A DNA stretch of 34,707 nt from Candidatus Scalindua japonica (GCF_002443295.1 NZ_BAOS01000036.1:1-34707); one strand, 5' to 3'; numbered from the stretch's first letter, positions 8,473-18,007 are shown. Numbers and translations: made by a program. The notes: a model not told the origin generated them from the letters alone.

Positions 8473-10089
8473 ATGATACCTGTTTATAATAAGAACGCCG
8501 ATACCGAGTTATTAGAACTTGGTAATCGTCGCCTGACTAAACCACAAAAAGTGTCAGTATCCAAATACGGTATGGTGTCAACTGCTCACTACCGCGCCAC
8601 TGAACTGGCATTTGATGTATTAAATGCCGGCGGCAACGCTATGGACGCAGCAGTGACTGCGGCGTTTGCGTTGGGCGTTTGCGAACCTGCAGCTTCCGGC
8701 CTGGGCGGTCAAACCATGATGTTGTTTTACGATGCGCAAAGCCGCAAAAAAATTGCCCTGGACGGCTCTTCAAGAGCTCCTCATAGAATCGTTCCAGGAG
8801 AATCAAATAAATCAGAACTTCTCAGGGGATACAACGCAAGCACCGTTCCCAGCACCCCGGCGGTACTGGCCTATGCTCTAAAAAATTATGGAAGCTTAAC
8901 TCTGAAAGATGTATTAGGTCCTGTCGTTGATTTAGCGAAAAAAGGATATGAAATATCCCAATTACAATATGATTTGACTAAACGTGAACTGAAACATTTA
9001 CGCAACAATACTGCGGCACCACTGTTTCTGAAGAAAGGTAAACATCCTTACCCTGTTGGGTCATTATTCAAACAGGAGAAGCTGGCCGGGACTCTCGAAA
9101 GAATGGCTACGGCAGGTATTGAGGATTTCTATCTTGGTGATATAGCGCAGATGATTAAGGCTGACATGATAGCGAATGACGGACTTATTCAGGCTGATGA
9201 TCTTGCTCAAATTCCATGGCCGGTAGAACGCAGACCGCTTACTACAAGCTTTGAAAATACCCGTGTGTTTACTATGTGCCCTCCCGGAGCGGGTAGGGTT
9301 TTAATAGCAATGTTAAATATACTGTCCCAGTTTTCGCCGAAACAGAGGGACCCGGACACGCCACGAGGGGCACTATTGCTGGCAAATGTCATTCGGCAGA
9401 CAAATCTTGATCGCCAGGACCGCCCTATTGAACCGAATTTGTACCATCAAATTGACAATGAACATATGGGAAGGCCCGAGTATGCACAACGTAATGCAAA
9501 AAAAATAAAAAAGAAATTGAAAGGTAAGGGTGAAACGACTCATTTATCTGTTGTTGATCGTTACGGTAATGCAGTCTCCCTTACACAGTCAATTGAACGC
9601 GTATACGGTTCATTCTGCGCGTCAGCAGAACTTGGTTTTCTCTACAATAATTATATGAGCGCTTTTGAGTACAATGATATCACCCACCCTTATTATTTAC
9701 GGCCTAATGCGGTGCCATGGGCGAGTGTTTCTCCAACCATCTTCTTTCGGGGAAGAAAGCCGTGGCTGGTTATCGGCTCTCCGGGAAGTGAGCGTATTGC
9801 ATCAACAATTATTCAAGTATTATTGAGACTTGACAAACATTCTCCCTATGAAGCTGTCGCCGCACCGAGACTTTTTTGTTCTCTAAAAGGTAAGGTATCA
9901 CTGGAAGCAAGCCGTATGAGGGATGATATAACTGATATGTTAGCTTCTAAAGGCTTTGAAATCGATGTTCGTGATCCATATTCTTTCTACTTAGGCTGTG
10001 TACAAATGATCATGCGTAGCAGGAGAGGTGAATATATTGGAGTAGCCGACCCTCGACGTGATGGTTCCGCGAAAGGGCCTAGACTGTGA
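8473..10089 (+). CDS. Gamma-glutamyltranspeptidase-family Ntn hydrolase, no signal peptide
   Basis: A 538-residue member of the gamma-glutamyltranspeptidase family, autocatalytically cleaved before a Thr nucleophile. Visible motifs are NAGGNAMDAAVTAAFALGV (51-69), EPAASGLGG, the cleavage/nucleophile site GETTHLSVVDRYGNAVSLT (T355 as nucleophile) and WLVIGSPGSERI. The family's substrate-binding Arg (LDxREMAP in E. coli) is not obvious here; the equivalent stretch is LDGSSRAP. No signal peptide precedes the core, so the enzyme is probably cytoplasmic, unlike typical GGT. It starts two bases after the ATP-grasp stop and overlaps the next gene by four bases, so it acts in the same pathway, perhaps hydrolysing or transferring a gamma-glutamyl-like amide. 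Confidence 0.9.
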   Translation: MIPVYNKNADTELLELGNRRLTKPQKVSVSKYGMVSTAHYRATELAFDVLNAGGNAMDAAVTAAFALGVCEPAASGLGGQTMMLFYDAQSRKKIALDGSSRAPHRIVPGESNKSELLRGYNASTVPSTPAVLAYALKNYGSLTLKDVLGPVVDLAKKGYEISQLQYDLTKRELKHLRNNTAAPLFLKKGKHPYPVGSLFKQEKLAGTLERMATAGIEDFYLGDIAQMIKADMIANDGLIQADDLAQIPWPVERRPLTTSFENTRVFTMCPPGAGRVLIAMLNILSQFSPKQRDPDTPRGALLLANVIRQTNLDRQDRPIEPNLYHQIDNEHMGRPEYAQRNAKKIKKKLKGKGETTHLSVVDRYGNAVSLTQSIERVYGSFCASAELGFLYNNYMSAFEYNDITHPYYLRPNAVPWASVSPTIFFRGRKPWLVIGSPGSERIASTIIQVLLRLDKHSPYEAVAAPRLFCSLKGKVSLEASRMRDDITDMLASKGFEIDVRDPYSFYLGCVQMIMRSRRGEYIGVADPRRDGSAKGPRL

Positions 10090-10784
10090 ACAAACTACCT
10101 CTTTTAATATCCGTACCACATGCAGGATTAGCCATTCCACCGGAAGTAGAACCATTCAATCTTCTGACGTCTGACCAGATTATTGCGGATGGAGATGAAG
10201 GGGCAAGGGAAATCTATGCCATTGAAGAATTGGTCAATAAATTTATTACTACGGATATTGCCAGGGCTTTTGTTGACATGAACCGGAAAGAAAATGATTT
10301 TTCCAGAGACGGTGTGGTAAAAACCCATACCTGTTGGAGTGAACCCGTGTATAAATCACCATTGTCATCGGAAATAATTAAACTATTACTGGAACGCTAT
10401 TACTTCCCCTACCATCGGCAGCTTATAGATGCTGCCGATAAGGATATTATACTTGCGATTGACTGCCATACCATGGCATCCGCAGGCCCACCTGTTGGCC
10501 CAGACCATGGGTCTGTGCGTCCAATGGTTTGCTTGAGTAATGCAGATGGTACTTGCCATGAAGAGTGGTTCTATTTATTAGCCGATTGCCTGAGTGAGAC
10601 TTTTTGTTGCGAGGTATCCCTCAACAAACCTTTCAAGGGAGGATATATAATCAGGCGTCATTCCAGGGAAATTTCCTGGTTACAATTGGAGTTGTCCCGT
10701 AATCCCTCTTTATCTATTGAATACAAAAGAAATGCAGTAATATCCGCTTTGAAAAAATGGTGCAAGACGGTTACAAAATCGTAG
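10086..10784 (+). CDS. N-formylglutamate amidohydrolase-like protein
   Basis: A 232-residue protein of the N-formylglutamate amidohydrolase (HutG-like) family. The N-terminus LLISVPHAGLAIPPEV is the family signature; DGDEGAREIY, FVDMNRKENDFSRDG and LAIDCHTMASAGPP follow, supplying the Asp/Asn/His residues expected for a metal-dependent deformylase, and FKGGYIIRRH matches the C-terminal substrate region. The start is a GTG that overlaps the GGT stop (GTGA), a typical coupled junction. There are no histidine-degradation genes nearby, so the substrate is more likely an N-acylated or amide-linked product of the two upstream genes than formylglutamate from histidine. Confidence 0.88.
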   Translation: MNKLPLLISVPHAGLAIPPEVEPFNLLTSDQIIADGDEGAREIYAIEELVNKFITTDIARAFVDMNRKENDFSRDGVVKTHTCWSEPVYKSPLSSEIIKLLLERYYFPYHRQLIDAADKDIILAIDCHTMASAGPPVGPDHGSVRPMVCLSNADGTCHEEWFYLLADCLSETFCCEVSLNKPFKGGYIIRRHSREISWLQLELSRNPSLSIEYKRNAVISALKKWCKTVTKS

Positions 10785-11268
10785 AAATTCTGTATTGCCT
10801 GTAAGGAGAATATTTCATGCTTTAAACGCTTTACTTTGTCATATTCATCAGCAGTTCTTACTGAAAAAGATTTTCTCGGCCAGTAAAGATATTCACTGAG
10901 ATAACAGGATATTGACATTTGTCACACCGGATAGCATCAACACTGGGATTATATTAACCTGGCAATTAAATACGTGTCATTACGGTTTGTTGATCTAATT
11001 GTTAAATAACACTTTATGATATTATAAATATCCTCTAAATATTTGCCAGGTTAATAACAAGGTAAGAAGAGGAATATTTCCCCTATATTGTGTACTTAAT
11101 GGTAAAATAGACCATAAGGGAATTCAGATGATTTAAATACGGACAATAAGAAGATAAAACAATTATCATTATAAAGAGTATGTTCAAACCATGTTGGTAC
11201 GGTTTGTTAGCAACGATTTACAGAGGCACCCTTTATTAGCAGATTTACAGAAAGGCGGAGTATATATT
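10785..11268. other. Intergenic region with a 13-bp inverted repeat pair
   Basis: 484 bases with no convincing gene. ATTAACCTGGCAA (10953-10965) and TTGCCAGGTTAAT (11043-11055) are perfect inverted copies 77 bases apart. They could be two operator half-regions upstream of the following secreted-protein gene, a long stem, or the ends of a tiny non-autonomous element of about 103 bases; no clear target duplication flanks it. Confidence 0.4.
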
Positions 11269-12348
11269 ATGAAGTATTTTTTTGCTGTTTGTTTTTTTGC
11301 AATTTTTCTTATTAGTACTAGTACAAAGAGTAATTCTGATGAATTTAAAAACCCAAAAAGTGAAATTCATGTTTCATTCGAAACATTGAGAACAATGATT
11401 CAGTCTCTTGATGAAAGAATTTCAAAACTTGAAGAGAAATCAGAAAAAGAAGAAATGCAATTACAAGATCCTGAGGCTGAAACGACAACAACGAAAAACA
11501 CTATGTCTGAAATGAATAAAAGGCTTGCCAAGGTAGAAAAAATAATAGCAAGCATAGAAATGAAAGAAATCGAAAAAGCATTGACTTCAGTTGAGAATAC
11601 ATTAGATATTTTAAAGAAAAGATTATCAGAAAACTCAAAGAAGCTGGAAGATTCGGAAGTCCATGCTTCTGTCCAGGAAAAGATGTTTCGTAAAATACTA
11701 TCAGATCTAAAGAAACAAGATACGCTAACAAATAGAAATGATGAGAAAGAGACGGTGAAGACATTGGACACAAAAACAAAGGTTCTGGTTAAAACGTCAC
11801 AGGAAGCAACAATAACAAATTCAAATGATGATCAACTTCAAACAATAAAGAAGGAAACAGATAATATAGTGAAGGAGAAACAAACTGAAGTAATGAAAAA
11901 ACCAAAAGAGTCAACAGAGCTCGAAGGTTTAAAAGGATTGAAAGATCAGGATGAATCAGGACAATTGAGTGGATTGAAAAATCAGGACGTATCGGGTCAA
12001 TTGAGTGGATTGAAAGGAACAGCTAAAACGACAGAAACTACTCAATTGAATAAGATGGAAGAATCGACAGAAATTGGTAATGATTTTTCTGTAAGCAATG
12101 TTACTTTTGAAAAATTTGGCAGTTCGTCTATTGTACAAGGAGAGATTAAAAATGGGTCTAGAGATGATATTATAACTGTTTCATTTGTCATGAAACTATT
12201 TGGAGGAGATGGTAATACGATTGCTGAATTTGATTTTAACATTATGAATATCAAGAGCAGCTCAACAGAACCATTCAAAGAGATGGTTAACGGTGTACTG
12301 CCGTCTCAAATATCAAGGTATGAAATAAAATATAAAAGATCAAGATAA
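11269..12348 (+). CDS. Exported coiled-coil protein with a C-terminal beta domain
   Basis: The start at 11269 follows AAAGGCGGAG and gives a signal peptide MKYFFAVCFFAIFLISTSTKS; an ATG 26 codons earlier is less likely. After the signal come long heptad-like helices rich in Lys/Glu (LDERISKLEEKSEKE, MNKRLAKVEKIIASIE), then a Thr/Lys-rich low-complexity stretch, then a 12-residue tandem repeat (QLSGLKNQD-type), and finally a globular end (SNVTFEKFGSSSIVQGEIKN...) that resembles FxLYD-like beta-sandwich domains. It may be a periplasmic or cell-envelope scaffold; no enzyme motif is present. Family not recognised. Confidence 0.75.
   Translation: MKYFFAVCFFAIFLISTSTKSNSDEFKNPKSEIHVSFETLRTMIQSLDERISKLEEKSEKEEMQLQDPEAETTTTKNTMSEMNKRLAKVEKIIASIEMKEIEKALTSVENTLDILKKRLSENSKKLEDSEVHASVQEKMFRKILSDLKKQDTLTNRNDEKETVKTLDTKTKVLVKTSQEATITNSNDDQLQTIKKETDNIVKEKQTEVMKKPKESTELEGLKGLKDQDESGQLSGLKNQDVSGQLSGLKGTAKTTETTQLNKMEESTEIGNDFSVSNVTFEKFGSSSIVQGEIKNGSRDDIITVSFVMKLFGGDGNTIAEFDFNIMNIKSSSTEPFKEMVNGVLPSQISRYEIKYKRSR
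11944..12015 (+). repeat. Two 36-bp in-frame tandem repeats
   Basis: Two adjacent 36-base units (11944-11979 and 11980-12015) encode DQDESGQLSGLK and NQDVSGQLSGLK. A partial GLKGLK precedes them, so the array may have been longer or be growing. Third-position differences between units show the repeat is not brand new. Confidence 0.75.
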
Positions 12349-12365
12349 GTGAGAGGACACTGATT

Positions 12366-12399
12366 ATTGAGCGGGCCCGCATATTCAATTGGTTTTTTT
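12366..12399 (+). terminator. Probable terminator after the coiled-coil gene
   Basis: ATTGA (12366-12370) pairs with TCAAT (12385-12389) around an inner GC-rich palindrome GCGGGCCCGC, which can fold as a small GCG/CGC stem, and a T8 run follows at 12392-12399. It lies 18 bases past the stop at 12348. The stem is interrupted, so strength is uncertain. The remaining bases up to the mgtE end at 12682 show nothing I can name. Confidence 0.45.
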
Positions 12400-12681
12400 T
12401 AATATCCAGAAAATTAGTATTGATACCAAACTGATAGGGTTGTTGTGTGATACCAAGCAGTGACCGGATCTTAATTAATTGTGTTAACAATAGCATGATT
12501 ATAGGCATGTTGAGTACTCTCTATGGAATGAGATTCAAAAGTAAACAGGCAGCCATTCAGGAGAAAGCAAATTGAAACAAAAAGTAATAAAATTTTTCTG
12601 TGCATGGTTTTCCTGAAATTAACTTAGGATTCGTAAATACATGTGAAAAATTATCAACTCTTTTAGTTATGATGGTTTCTT

Positions 12682-13992
12682 TTAAATGAGAAATTGTTGA
12701 AACATCACTGCAAAGCTTAGAAACGCGAAAAACCCCACTACATCAGTGATTGTTGTTAAGATAATACTTGATGACTGAGCAGGGTCTGCACCAAGTTTTT
12801 TCATAATGATTGGAATAGTAGCACCTGCTAAACCTGCCGCAATCAGATTTACAATCATTCCTAAACCAATCACGATTCCCAGAAACGGATTAGCCTTCCA
12901 TAGCCAGGCAATCACGGCGGTTACCATACCAATAATAACACCATTAAGCGCTCCCAGACCAGCTTCCTTCATGAGCAAACCTTTAAACCTGCCCTTGGGG
13001 ATTTCCCGCATTACCAACCCCCTCATAACAACAGCAAGGGTCTGTGCGCCAGCATTACCTCCTTGTCCGGCGACTACCGGTAAAAAGATTGCCAGCGCTG
13101 TTATCTGGTGAATGAGATCCTCAAAAATGGCGACGACGCCAGCGGCAGCAAAGGCTGTTACCAGATTGATATGCAGCCATGGCAAACGCCTGCGGAGAGA
13201 AAACCATATAGACGAGAATGTTCTTTCTTCGGGCGCTACACCAACCATCATTTGGATATCCTGTGCCACATCTTCCTGTGCTTCCATGATCAGTTTTTCT
13301 GCCCGCACAATACCGATAAGGTGGTTCTGGGCATCAACAACAGGTGCAGTGGAGTATTTTTGTATTTTTAAATCATTGGCAATGTCCTCTCTATCGGAAA
13401 AGCTATCGATAGTATAAACCTCTTCTTTCATAATTGACCTCAAGGTAACATCTCTTGGCGCCGCAATCAGGTCAAACATCCGCAATACTCCGACCAACCG
13501 GTTACCACTATCTACTACATAGGCATAAGAAAATGACGCTTTCCTGCGAGCCATAGCCTTAATCTTATTAGTGGCATCCTTTACCTTTAGATCCACATGG
13601 AATGCCAGGTAATCTCTACTCATAATACGTCCGACACTGTCTTCCGGGAAGGTAAGCATTTCTCTGATCAGTTTCTTTTTCCTTTGAGGAGTTTTCTCCA
13701 GCAAATCATATCTAAGTTCCTCCGGCAAACTCAGGATGATATCACTGATTTTTTCAGGATCGAGATCACCAACAATCTTTTCAAGAAATTCAGATGGCAG
13801 TTGTATCAAAAGAGTTGCAACAAGATTTTGAGGTAGTACAGAGACGACTTTTGCGGATAGAGCATGGGGAAGAATTTTCATTACATTCAATACTTCAGCT
13901 TCATCCATCCCCTCCATTATCCAGGCCAGTTTTTCACAATCGTCCTCAACCAGTTTTCTGACAATTGATAATAATAGTTCTTGGTCTGACAT
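12682..13992 (-). CDS. mgtE: Magnesium channel/transporter MgtE
   Basis: A 436-residue full-length MgtE. Residues 1-120 form the alpha-solenoid N domain (acidic repeats such as SLPEELRYDLLEKTP). Residues about 122-245 hold two CBS domains (SYAYVVDSGNRLVGVL; YSTAPVVDAQNHLIGIVR) that sense cytoplasmic Mg2+. A plug helix leads into five membrane helices with the signature PVVAGQGGNAGAQTLAVVMR (305-324) and TDVVGFFAFL (416-425); D417 corresponds to the pore-lining Mg2+-binding Asp. GGAAAGGATAACC precedes the ATG. It is transcribed alone. It imports Mg2+, gated by the cytoplasmic domain. Confidence 0.96.
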   Translation of the reverse strand: MSDQELLLSIVRKLVEDDCEKLAWIMEGMDEAEVLNVMKILPHALSAKVVSVLPQNLVATLLIQLPSEFLEKIVGDLDPEKISDIILSLPEELRYDLLEKTPQRKKKLIREMLTFPEDSVGRIMSRDYLAFHVDLKVKDATNKIKAMARRKASFSYAYVVDSGNRLVGVLRMFDLIAAPRDVTLRSIMKEEVYTIDSFSDREDIANDLKIQKYSTAPVVDAQNHLIGIVRAEKLIMEAQEDVAQDIQMMVGVAPEERTFSSIWFSLRRRLPWLHINLVTAFAAAGVVAIFEDLIHQITALAIFLPVVAGQGGNAGAQTLAVVMRGLVMREIPKGRFKGLLMKEAGLGALNGVIIGMVTAVIAWLWKANPFLGIVIGLGMIVNLIAAGLAGATIPIIMKKLGADPAQSSSIILTTITDVVGFFAFLSFAVMFQQFLI

Positions 13993-14196
13993 TGGTTATC
14001 CTTTCCATCTCCAGACAAATTGTGACAAAAAAGCATCAAAGGAGAAACACATTGTATTTATACAATACTACTTCATGTTCCCGTTAATCTCCATAACAGG
14101 TTTTGGATGACAATTATTACACAGTCGCTACAAATAAGTTTTAGGATATGTATTATGTGATGAATAATTACGATGAAAAAAAGCTCTGCCTACATT

Positions 14197-14754
14197 TTAA
14201 TCAAGGAACATATCCAAAGGAAAAGAGTATGAGATGCCGCCCAGTAAATCTCCTTGTTTATTATGCGGATGACAAATAGTACAGCCATCGGTAACGATAG
14301 AGACACTTGTAGCTGCTTTATAATAATACACACCATCAACTTTTTCAACCTTTTCATAAAATGACTTTCCATCAATGAATGCTTCGATTGCATCTCTCTC
14401 GAATTTGGTTCTGGCAGAATTATCAGGATTATGCGGATCACCGGTTGCGTCAAGTAATCTTGCGTTATACCACCCTTTTGCACTCATCCTCTCAAAAACC
14501 TTCTTTGATATAGTTAAGGCAGAAAACATGGTCTCGTCTTTCACATATTCATCTGTAACAAGAACAATAAAAGTTTTATACATTTCATCCAGCATTTTTA
14601 CCGTCTGCCTTCCCCTCTTAATCGCCTTTTCTCTCCCGATTTCTTCAATCTTTACGTAGAAGTCATGTTTTATTTCTTTGGCTGGCAAATCGAGATATAA
14701 AAAATTAAATACAATTGTACAAATAAAACATATTTTCAGAAATCTTCTCAGCAT
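14197..14754 (-). CDS. Monoheme DUF3365 (Tll0287-like) exported protein
   Basis: A 185-residue protein with an N-terminal signal sequence (FLKICFICTIVFNFLYLDLPAKE) and one heme c site, C158-TI-C161-H162, followed by GDLLGGISYSFPLD, the usual end of DUF3365 domains. Conserved DUF3365 features such as FDGKSFYEKVEKVDGVYYYKAA-type beta strands before the heme site are present. The family is periplasmic and proposed to sense redox state or small gases through its heme; a stand-alone copy such as this could pass electrons or act as sensor partner. AAAGGTTTTT precedes the ATG. It lies 73 bases downstream of the sigma-factor gene on the same strand and may be cotranscribed. Confidence 0.82.
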   Translation of the reverse strand: MLRRFLKICFICTIVFNFLYLDLPAKEIKHDFYVKIEEIGREKAIKRGRQTVKMLDEMYKTFIVLVTDEYVKDETMFSALTISKKVFERMSAKGWYNARLLDATGDPHNPDNSARTKFERDAIEAFIDGKSFYEKVEKVDGVYYYKAATSVSIVTDGCTICHPHNKQGDLLGGISYSFPLDMFLD

Positions 14755-14827
14755 AAAAACCTTTCTTTATGTATAGAGAGTTAAGAGGAAGGATAAATAT
14801 CTAAATTTTATTTGATTACAATTTCTT

Positions 14828-16465
14828 TTACCTGCTGACACCTATACTATCCAAAAACCCTTCCAGGTTTCTACTTCTGACGGGATGCTGTAATTTTTTC
14901 ATCGCTGCTACTTCAATTTGCCTTACTCTTTCGCGGGTGACCATAAATTTTTTGCCAACTTCTTCGAGGGTATATGTATAACCTCCAATGCCATAACGAA
15001 GCTTAATTATTTCCCTTTCACGATCAGTAAGTGTTTCCAGTACGCTTTCTATCTTTTCTTTAAGCATTTCCTGTGCTACAGCCAGAAAGGGAGACTCCGT
15101 CTTGTTGTCTTCAATAAATTCTCCGAAAGCGGTATTTTCACTTTCTCCCACCGTCATATCAAGAGAGATTTGATGTCTTGAAATTTTTAACACCCTTCTG
15201 ACCTCAGACACAGAAATCTTTATTTCATTCGAAATCTCCTCAATACCAGGCTCTCTACCGCTCTCTTGTAATAGTTTTTTTGACACATTTCTTATTTTGT
15301 TCATTGCCTCAATCATATGCACCGGTATTCGGATAGTTCTTGCCTGATCAGCAATCGAGCGAGTTATGGCTTGTCTTATCCACCAGGTGGCATAGGTGCT
15401 GAATTTAAAACCTCTTCTATATTCAAACTTATCAACTGCTCTCATTAATCCAGTATTTCCTTCCTGTATGAGATCCAGAAAACTTAGACCACAATTTCTG
15501 TATTTTTTCGCAACGCTTACTACCAATCTTAAATTTGCGCTGCAAAGTTTTCTCTTTGCGGCTTCATGTTCTTTGAAGGCATTTTCAAAAGACTCAACTC
15601 GTTTGCTTAACCGTTCAGGAGTTTCAAGCACCAACTTCTCATATTTATTTAGCTTGGATTTCACAATTCGCAATTTATCCTTAGCTTTGTCACATTTTTT
15701 ATATAATGAAATCTGTTTCTTTACATTATTCATTTCAGAAGAAATCCTCTGCAAACGTTTCATTATTGGTTCCAGTTTTTTAGTACGTATACAAAGTTCT
15801 TCAATAATTTCACAACCTTTTCTCTGACGGTTTCTCACATTTATAAGTAACCTGTACCTGCATTTTGCAGATGTGTTTTTGCGTTTTAATTGTCTAAAAT
15901 CCTCTCTGTTTTTCTTTAGGAGTGTGCTTATCACATTTGCATGTACCTGGAATTTTTTAAGCAGTTTGTCTTTTTGATTATCAAATTCAATATTAATAGC
16001 TAAAGTACGTTCAAAAAGTAGATCTCTATTAATGATGTCTTCCAGTATTTTTAAACAAATTTTCTGTGAAAAGTCAGACTTAAGTACTTTTCTATGAAAA
16101 TTTTTCTTCGTCACCTCTATTCTTTTTGCCAACGCTATCTCTTCTTCACGTGATAATAGAGGGTTACACCCCATTTGTGTTAAATACATCCTTAGAGGAT
16201 CGTCAATTTTTTCTGAAGCGCCAGCCGCGACGCCTAATTGTGTTTTTGCACTATCCTCTGGTTCGTCGTCATCACGGGCCTCTATTTGAGATTCTTCGAT
16301 AAGATCTATACCCAGTTCATCCAGCATGATCAATGTTTCATCGATCTTTCCAGGCTGAGCTAATGTGTCATCTGACAGAATCTTATTCAACTCTTCATAA
16401 GTTACAAATCCCTTTTCTTTACCCTTTCTTACAAGTATTTTAATTATTTGACTCGATTTGTCCAT
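14828..16465 (-). CDS. rpoD: RNA polymerase sigma-70 factor, RpoD type
   Basis: A 545-residue primary-type sigma factor. Residues 5-58 match region 1.1 ([20 protein letters not shown]). Region 1.2 starts at about 88 ([12 protein letters not shown]). A long Lys-rich helical non-conserved region spans about 120-300. Region 2 runs from about 305, with [20 protein letters not shown] and the -10 recognition helix [17 protein letters not shown] (358-374). Region 3 follows, then region 4.2 with [20 protein letters not shown] (499-518), the -35 recognition helix. All parts needed for housekeeping promoter recognition are present. Planctomycetes often carry several RpoD-like factors, so it may not be the only one. 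The ribosome binding site is weak. Confidence 0.92.
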   Translation of the reverse strand: MDKSSQIIKILVRKGKEKGFVTYEELNKILSDDTLAQPGKIDETLIMLDELGIDLIEESQIEARDDDEPEDSAKTQLGVAAGASEKIDDPLRMYLTQMGCNPLLSREEEIALAKRIEVTKKNFHRKVLKSDFSQKICLKILEDIINRDLLFERTLAINIEFDNQKDKLLKKFQVHANVISTLLKKNREDFRQLKRKNTSAKCRYRLLINVRNRQRKGCEIIEELCIRTKKLEPIMKRLQRISSEMNNVKKQISLYKKCDKAKDKLRIVKSKLNKYEKLVLETPERLSKRVESFENAFKEHEAAKRKLCSANLRLVVSVAKKYRNCGLSFLDLIQEGNTGLMRAVDKFEYRRGFKFSTYATWWIRQAITRSIADQARTIRIPVHMIEAMNKIRNVSKKLLQESGREPGIEEISNEIKISVSEVRRVLKISRHQISLDMTVGESENTAFGEFIEDNKTESPFLAVAQEMLKEKIESVLETLTDREREIIKLRYGIGGYTYTLEEVGKKFMVTRERVRQIEVAAMKKLQHPVRSRNLEGFLDSIGVSR

Positions 16466-16903
16466 TTTTTATTATTTTTTCAATCGAATACATTTCTGTA
16501 ATCATTTATTTAGAGTAAGAGATTGATTCCCTTCCAACATAAGCGATAAAGGTTATTATTTGGTGATCTTTACCTGTGTTCTCTGATACATGATAAAATT
16601 AAATTGTTTATAAAGTAATACTGTACCTCTTTATATAAGCAGGTGTATTTTAGGTTTTTGTCGGTCGAAAAAAGATAGCCACTGATTATAAAGACTGGCA
16701 TGTCATGATGGGTATGTCAGCATTTTCAGGCATGATTTTATTAAATGGATCTTTTTTTGTCTGAATCTCATTTCTTCTGTATTCTTTGTACTCTTCTAAT
16801 TCCACTATCTTTTTTTTTCAGTAGTTGCACTCTTTTTATTATGTCATTCCTTATGACTATAAATTATCCTCATCACATTATTACACAAATCTTAAATTCT
16901 TTA
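16466..16903. other. Intergenic region upstream of rpoD
   Basis: 438 AT-rich bases with no gene that I can support on either strand. It contains a T9 run at about 16808-16816 and is probably the rpoD promoter and leader region plus decayed sequence next to the broken gene that follows. No clear sigma promoter was identified. Confidence 0.3.
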
Positions 16904-17416
16904 TCAAACAGGTCGAAGTGATACTTCGGCAACTAACGCTCTATGATCAGAAAGATCTGTTCCGGTGCAATAGAATGATTTGATCTTATATTTTTTGGGG
17001 AGTCAAATAAACTCTAGTACGCATGAGTAATACAGTGTTTTGCTTTGATATTGACATATAAAATTCCCCGAGCGAACATGCCTGTCTTTATCATGTTGTA
17101 CTAATTTCTTTCTTATGGCCCTGGTGATTGGATACTTTGAAAGTACCGCAAGAACTTCAATACAGTCAGGGTTTTGTGACCGATTATTTACTTTATTTAC
17201 ATCCATGGTTTTCATAAATGCAAAATATTTTTAACCCAACTTCGTATTTAATTGTCTGGCATGATTGTGTCCTATCGAATTAAACCTTAAATCATCTCGT
17301 ACTTCCTGAAAGGTTATTATATCCGGATCATATTGCATAATTGCTTCTATTATATGTGATTTTCTCTCCTCAAAATTATTATAATTCCAAAGATTCAGGT
17401 CGAATATTTTAGTCAT
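16904..17416 (-). pseudogene. Decayed endonuclease/exonuclease/phosphatase-family gene
   Basis: Three pieces in order look like one gene. The N-terminal part (17416-17231) reads MTKIFDLNLWNYNNF... and includes DIITFQEVR, with the catalytic Glu of the Mg2+-dependent EEP hydrolases. A middle part (17215-17003, after a stop) contains EVLAVLSKYPITRAIRKK, the usual 'LSKYPI' core. The C-terminal part (about 16990-16904), in another frame, reads TGTDLSDHRALVAEVSLRPV with the SDHxAL catalytic motif. The total is shorter than the usual 250 residues, so internal sequence, including the Asp/His pocket, has been lost. The original product was probably a nuclease or phosphodiesterase-like enzyme. Confidence 0.75.
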
Positions 17417-17535
17417 TTCAGCGCAGATCTGTGTACTTTATCTGGGTTTTTGTCATTCTCTCTATGGTTATCACAAATTTCAATTATATGATTTCAAGCT
17501 CTACCTTATCGCCGGCAGAAAGTGTTTTAAAACCT

Positions 17536-17970
17536 TCATTCTTCCTCTAAATAAACAAATCCGGCTTTTTCTATAGCTGCTACAATCTGATCAACATCAA
17601 TCATGTCAGTATCGGCTTCTATAACAGCACTTCCTTCTATGTGACTAACCCAGGCAGTTTTAACACCTGAACACTTCAATAGTGCTCCTTTAACTTTCGT
17701 CTCGCAATTAGCGCAAGTCATTCCGTTAATGGATATTTCATACTCCTCTAGTCCTTCTAATTCTTCTGCCTCCAAGTCTTCCTTCTCAGTATTTTCTTCA
17801 GCTTGTTCATGCTCCTGAGTGGTAGAAAACTCATCATTTATTTTCAGCAATGTAAAGTCGCTGTTGCTTTGCAACGAGGAGTCTGCCTTGACAATTGCCG
17901 TGTTCATTGCGATTCCAAAAATGAAGAAAACTGAAAAGTAACCTAGATTTAAATATTTATTCGTAAACAT
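17536..17970 (-). CDS. Exported HMA-domain (copper/heavy-metal binding) protein
   Basis: A 144-residue protein. A signal segment (residues 8-29) is followed by an acidic linker (EHEQAEENTEKEDLEAEELE, 53-72) and one heavy-metal-associated domain, residues 77-144, with GMTCANCETKV; C86 and C89 are the metal ligands. The fold order (EISINGMTC... VSHIEGSAVIEAD ... IVAAIEKAGF) is complete. Export makes it a MerP- or CopZ-like periplasmic carrier, most plausibly of Cu(I) given the copper receptor elsewhere in the window, though Hg or Zn cannot be excluded. AAGGAGAAAAATAT precedes the ATG. It lies 37 bases after a small exported protein gene on the same strand. Confidence 0.85.
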   Translation of the reverse strand: MFTNKYLNLGYFSVFFIFGIAMNTAIVKADSSLQSNSDFTLLKINDEFSTTQEHEQAEENTEKEDLEAEELEGLEEYEISINGMTCANCETKVKGALLKCSGVKTAWVSHIEGSAVIEADTDMIDVDQIVAAIEKAGFVYLEEE

Positions 17971-18007
17971 ATATTTTTCTCCTTTTTACAAAAAAATTAA
18001 AAAATTC

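Noticed and set aside
12287-12508. 73-codon minus-strand ORF
   Set aside because: Overlaps the end of the coiled-coil gene and its probable terminator; no family signal.
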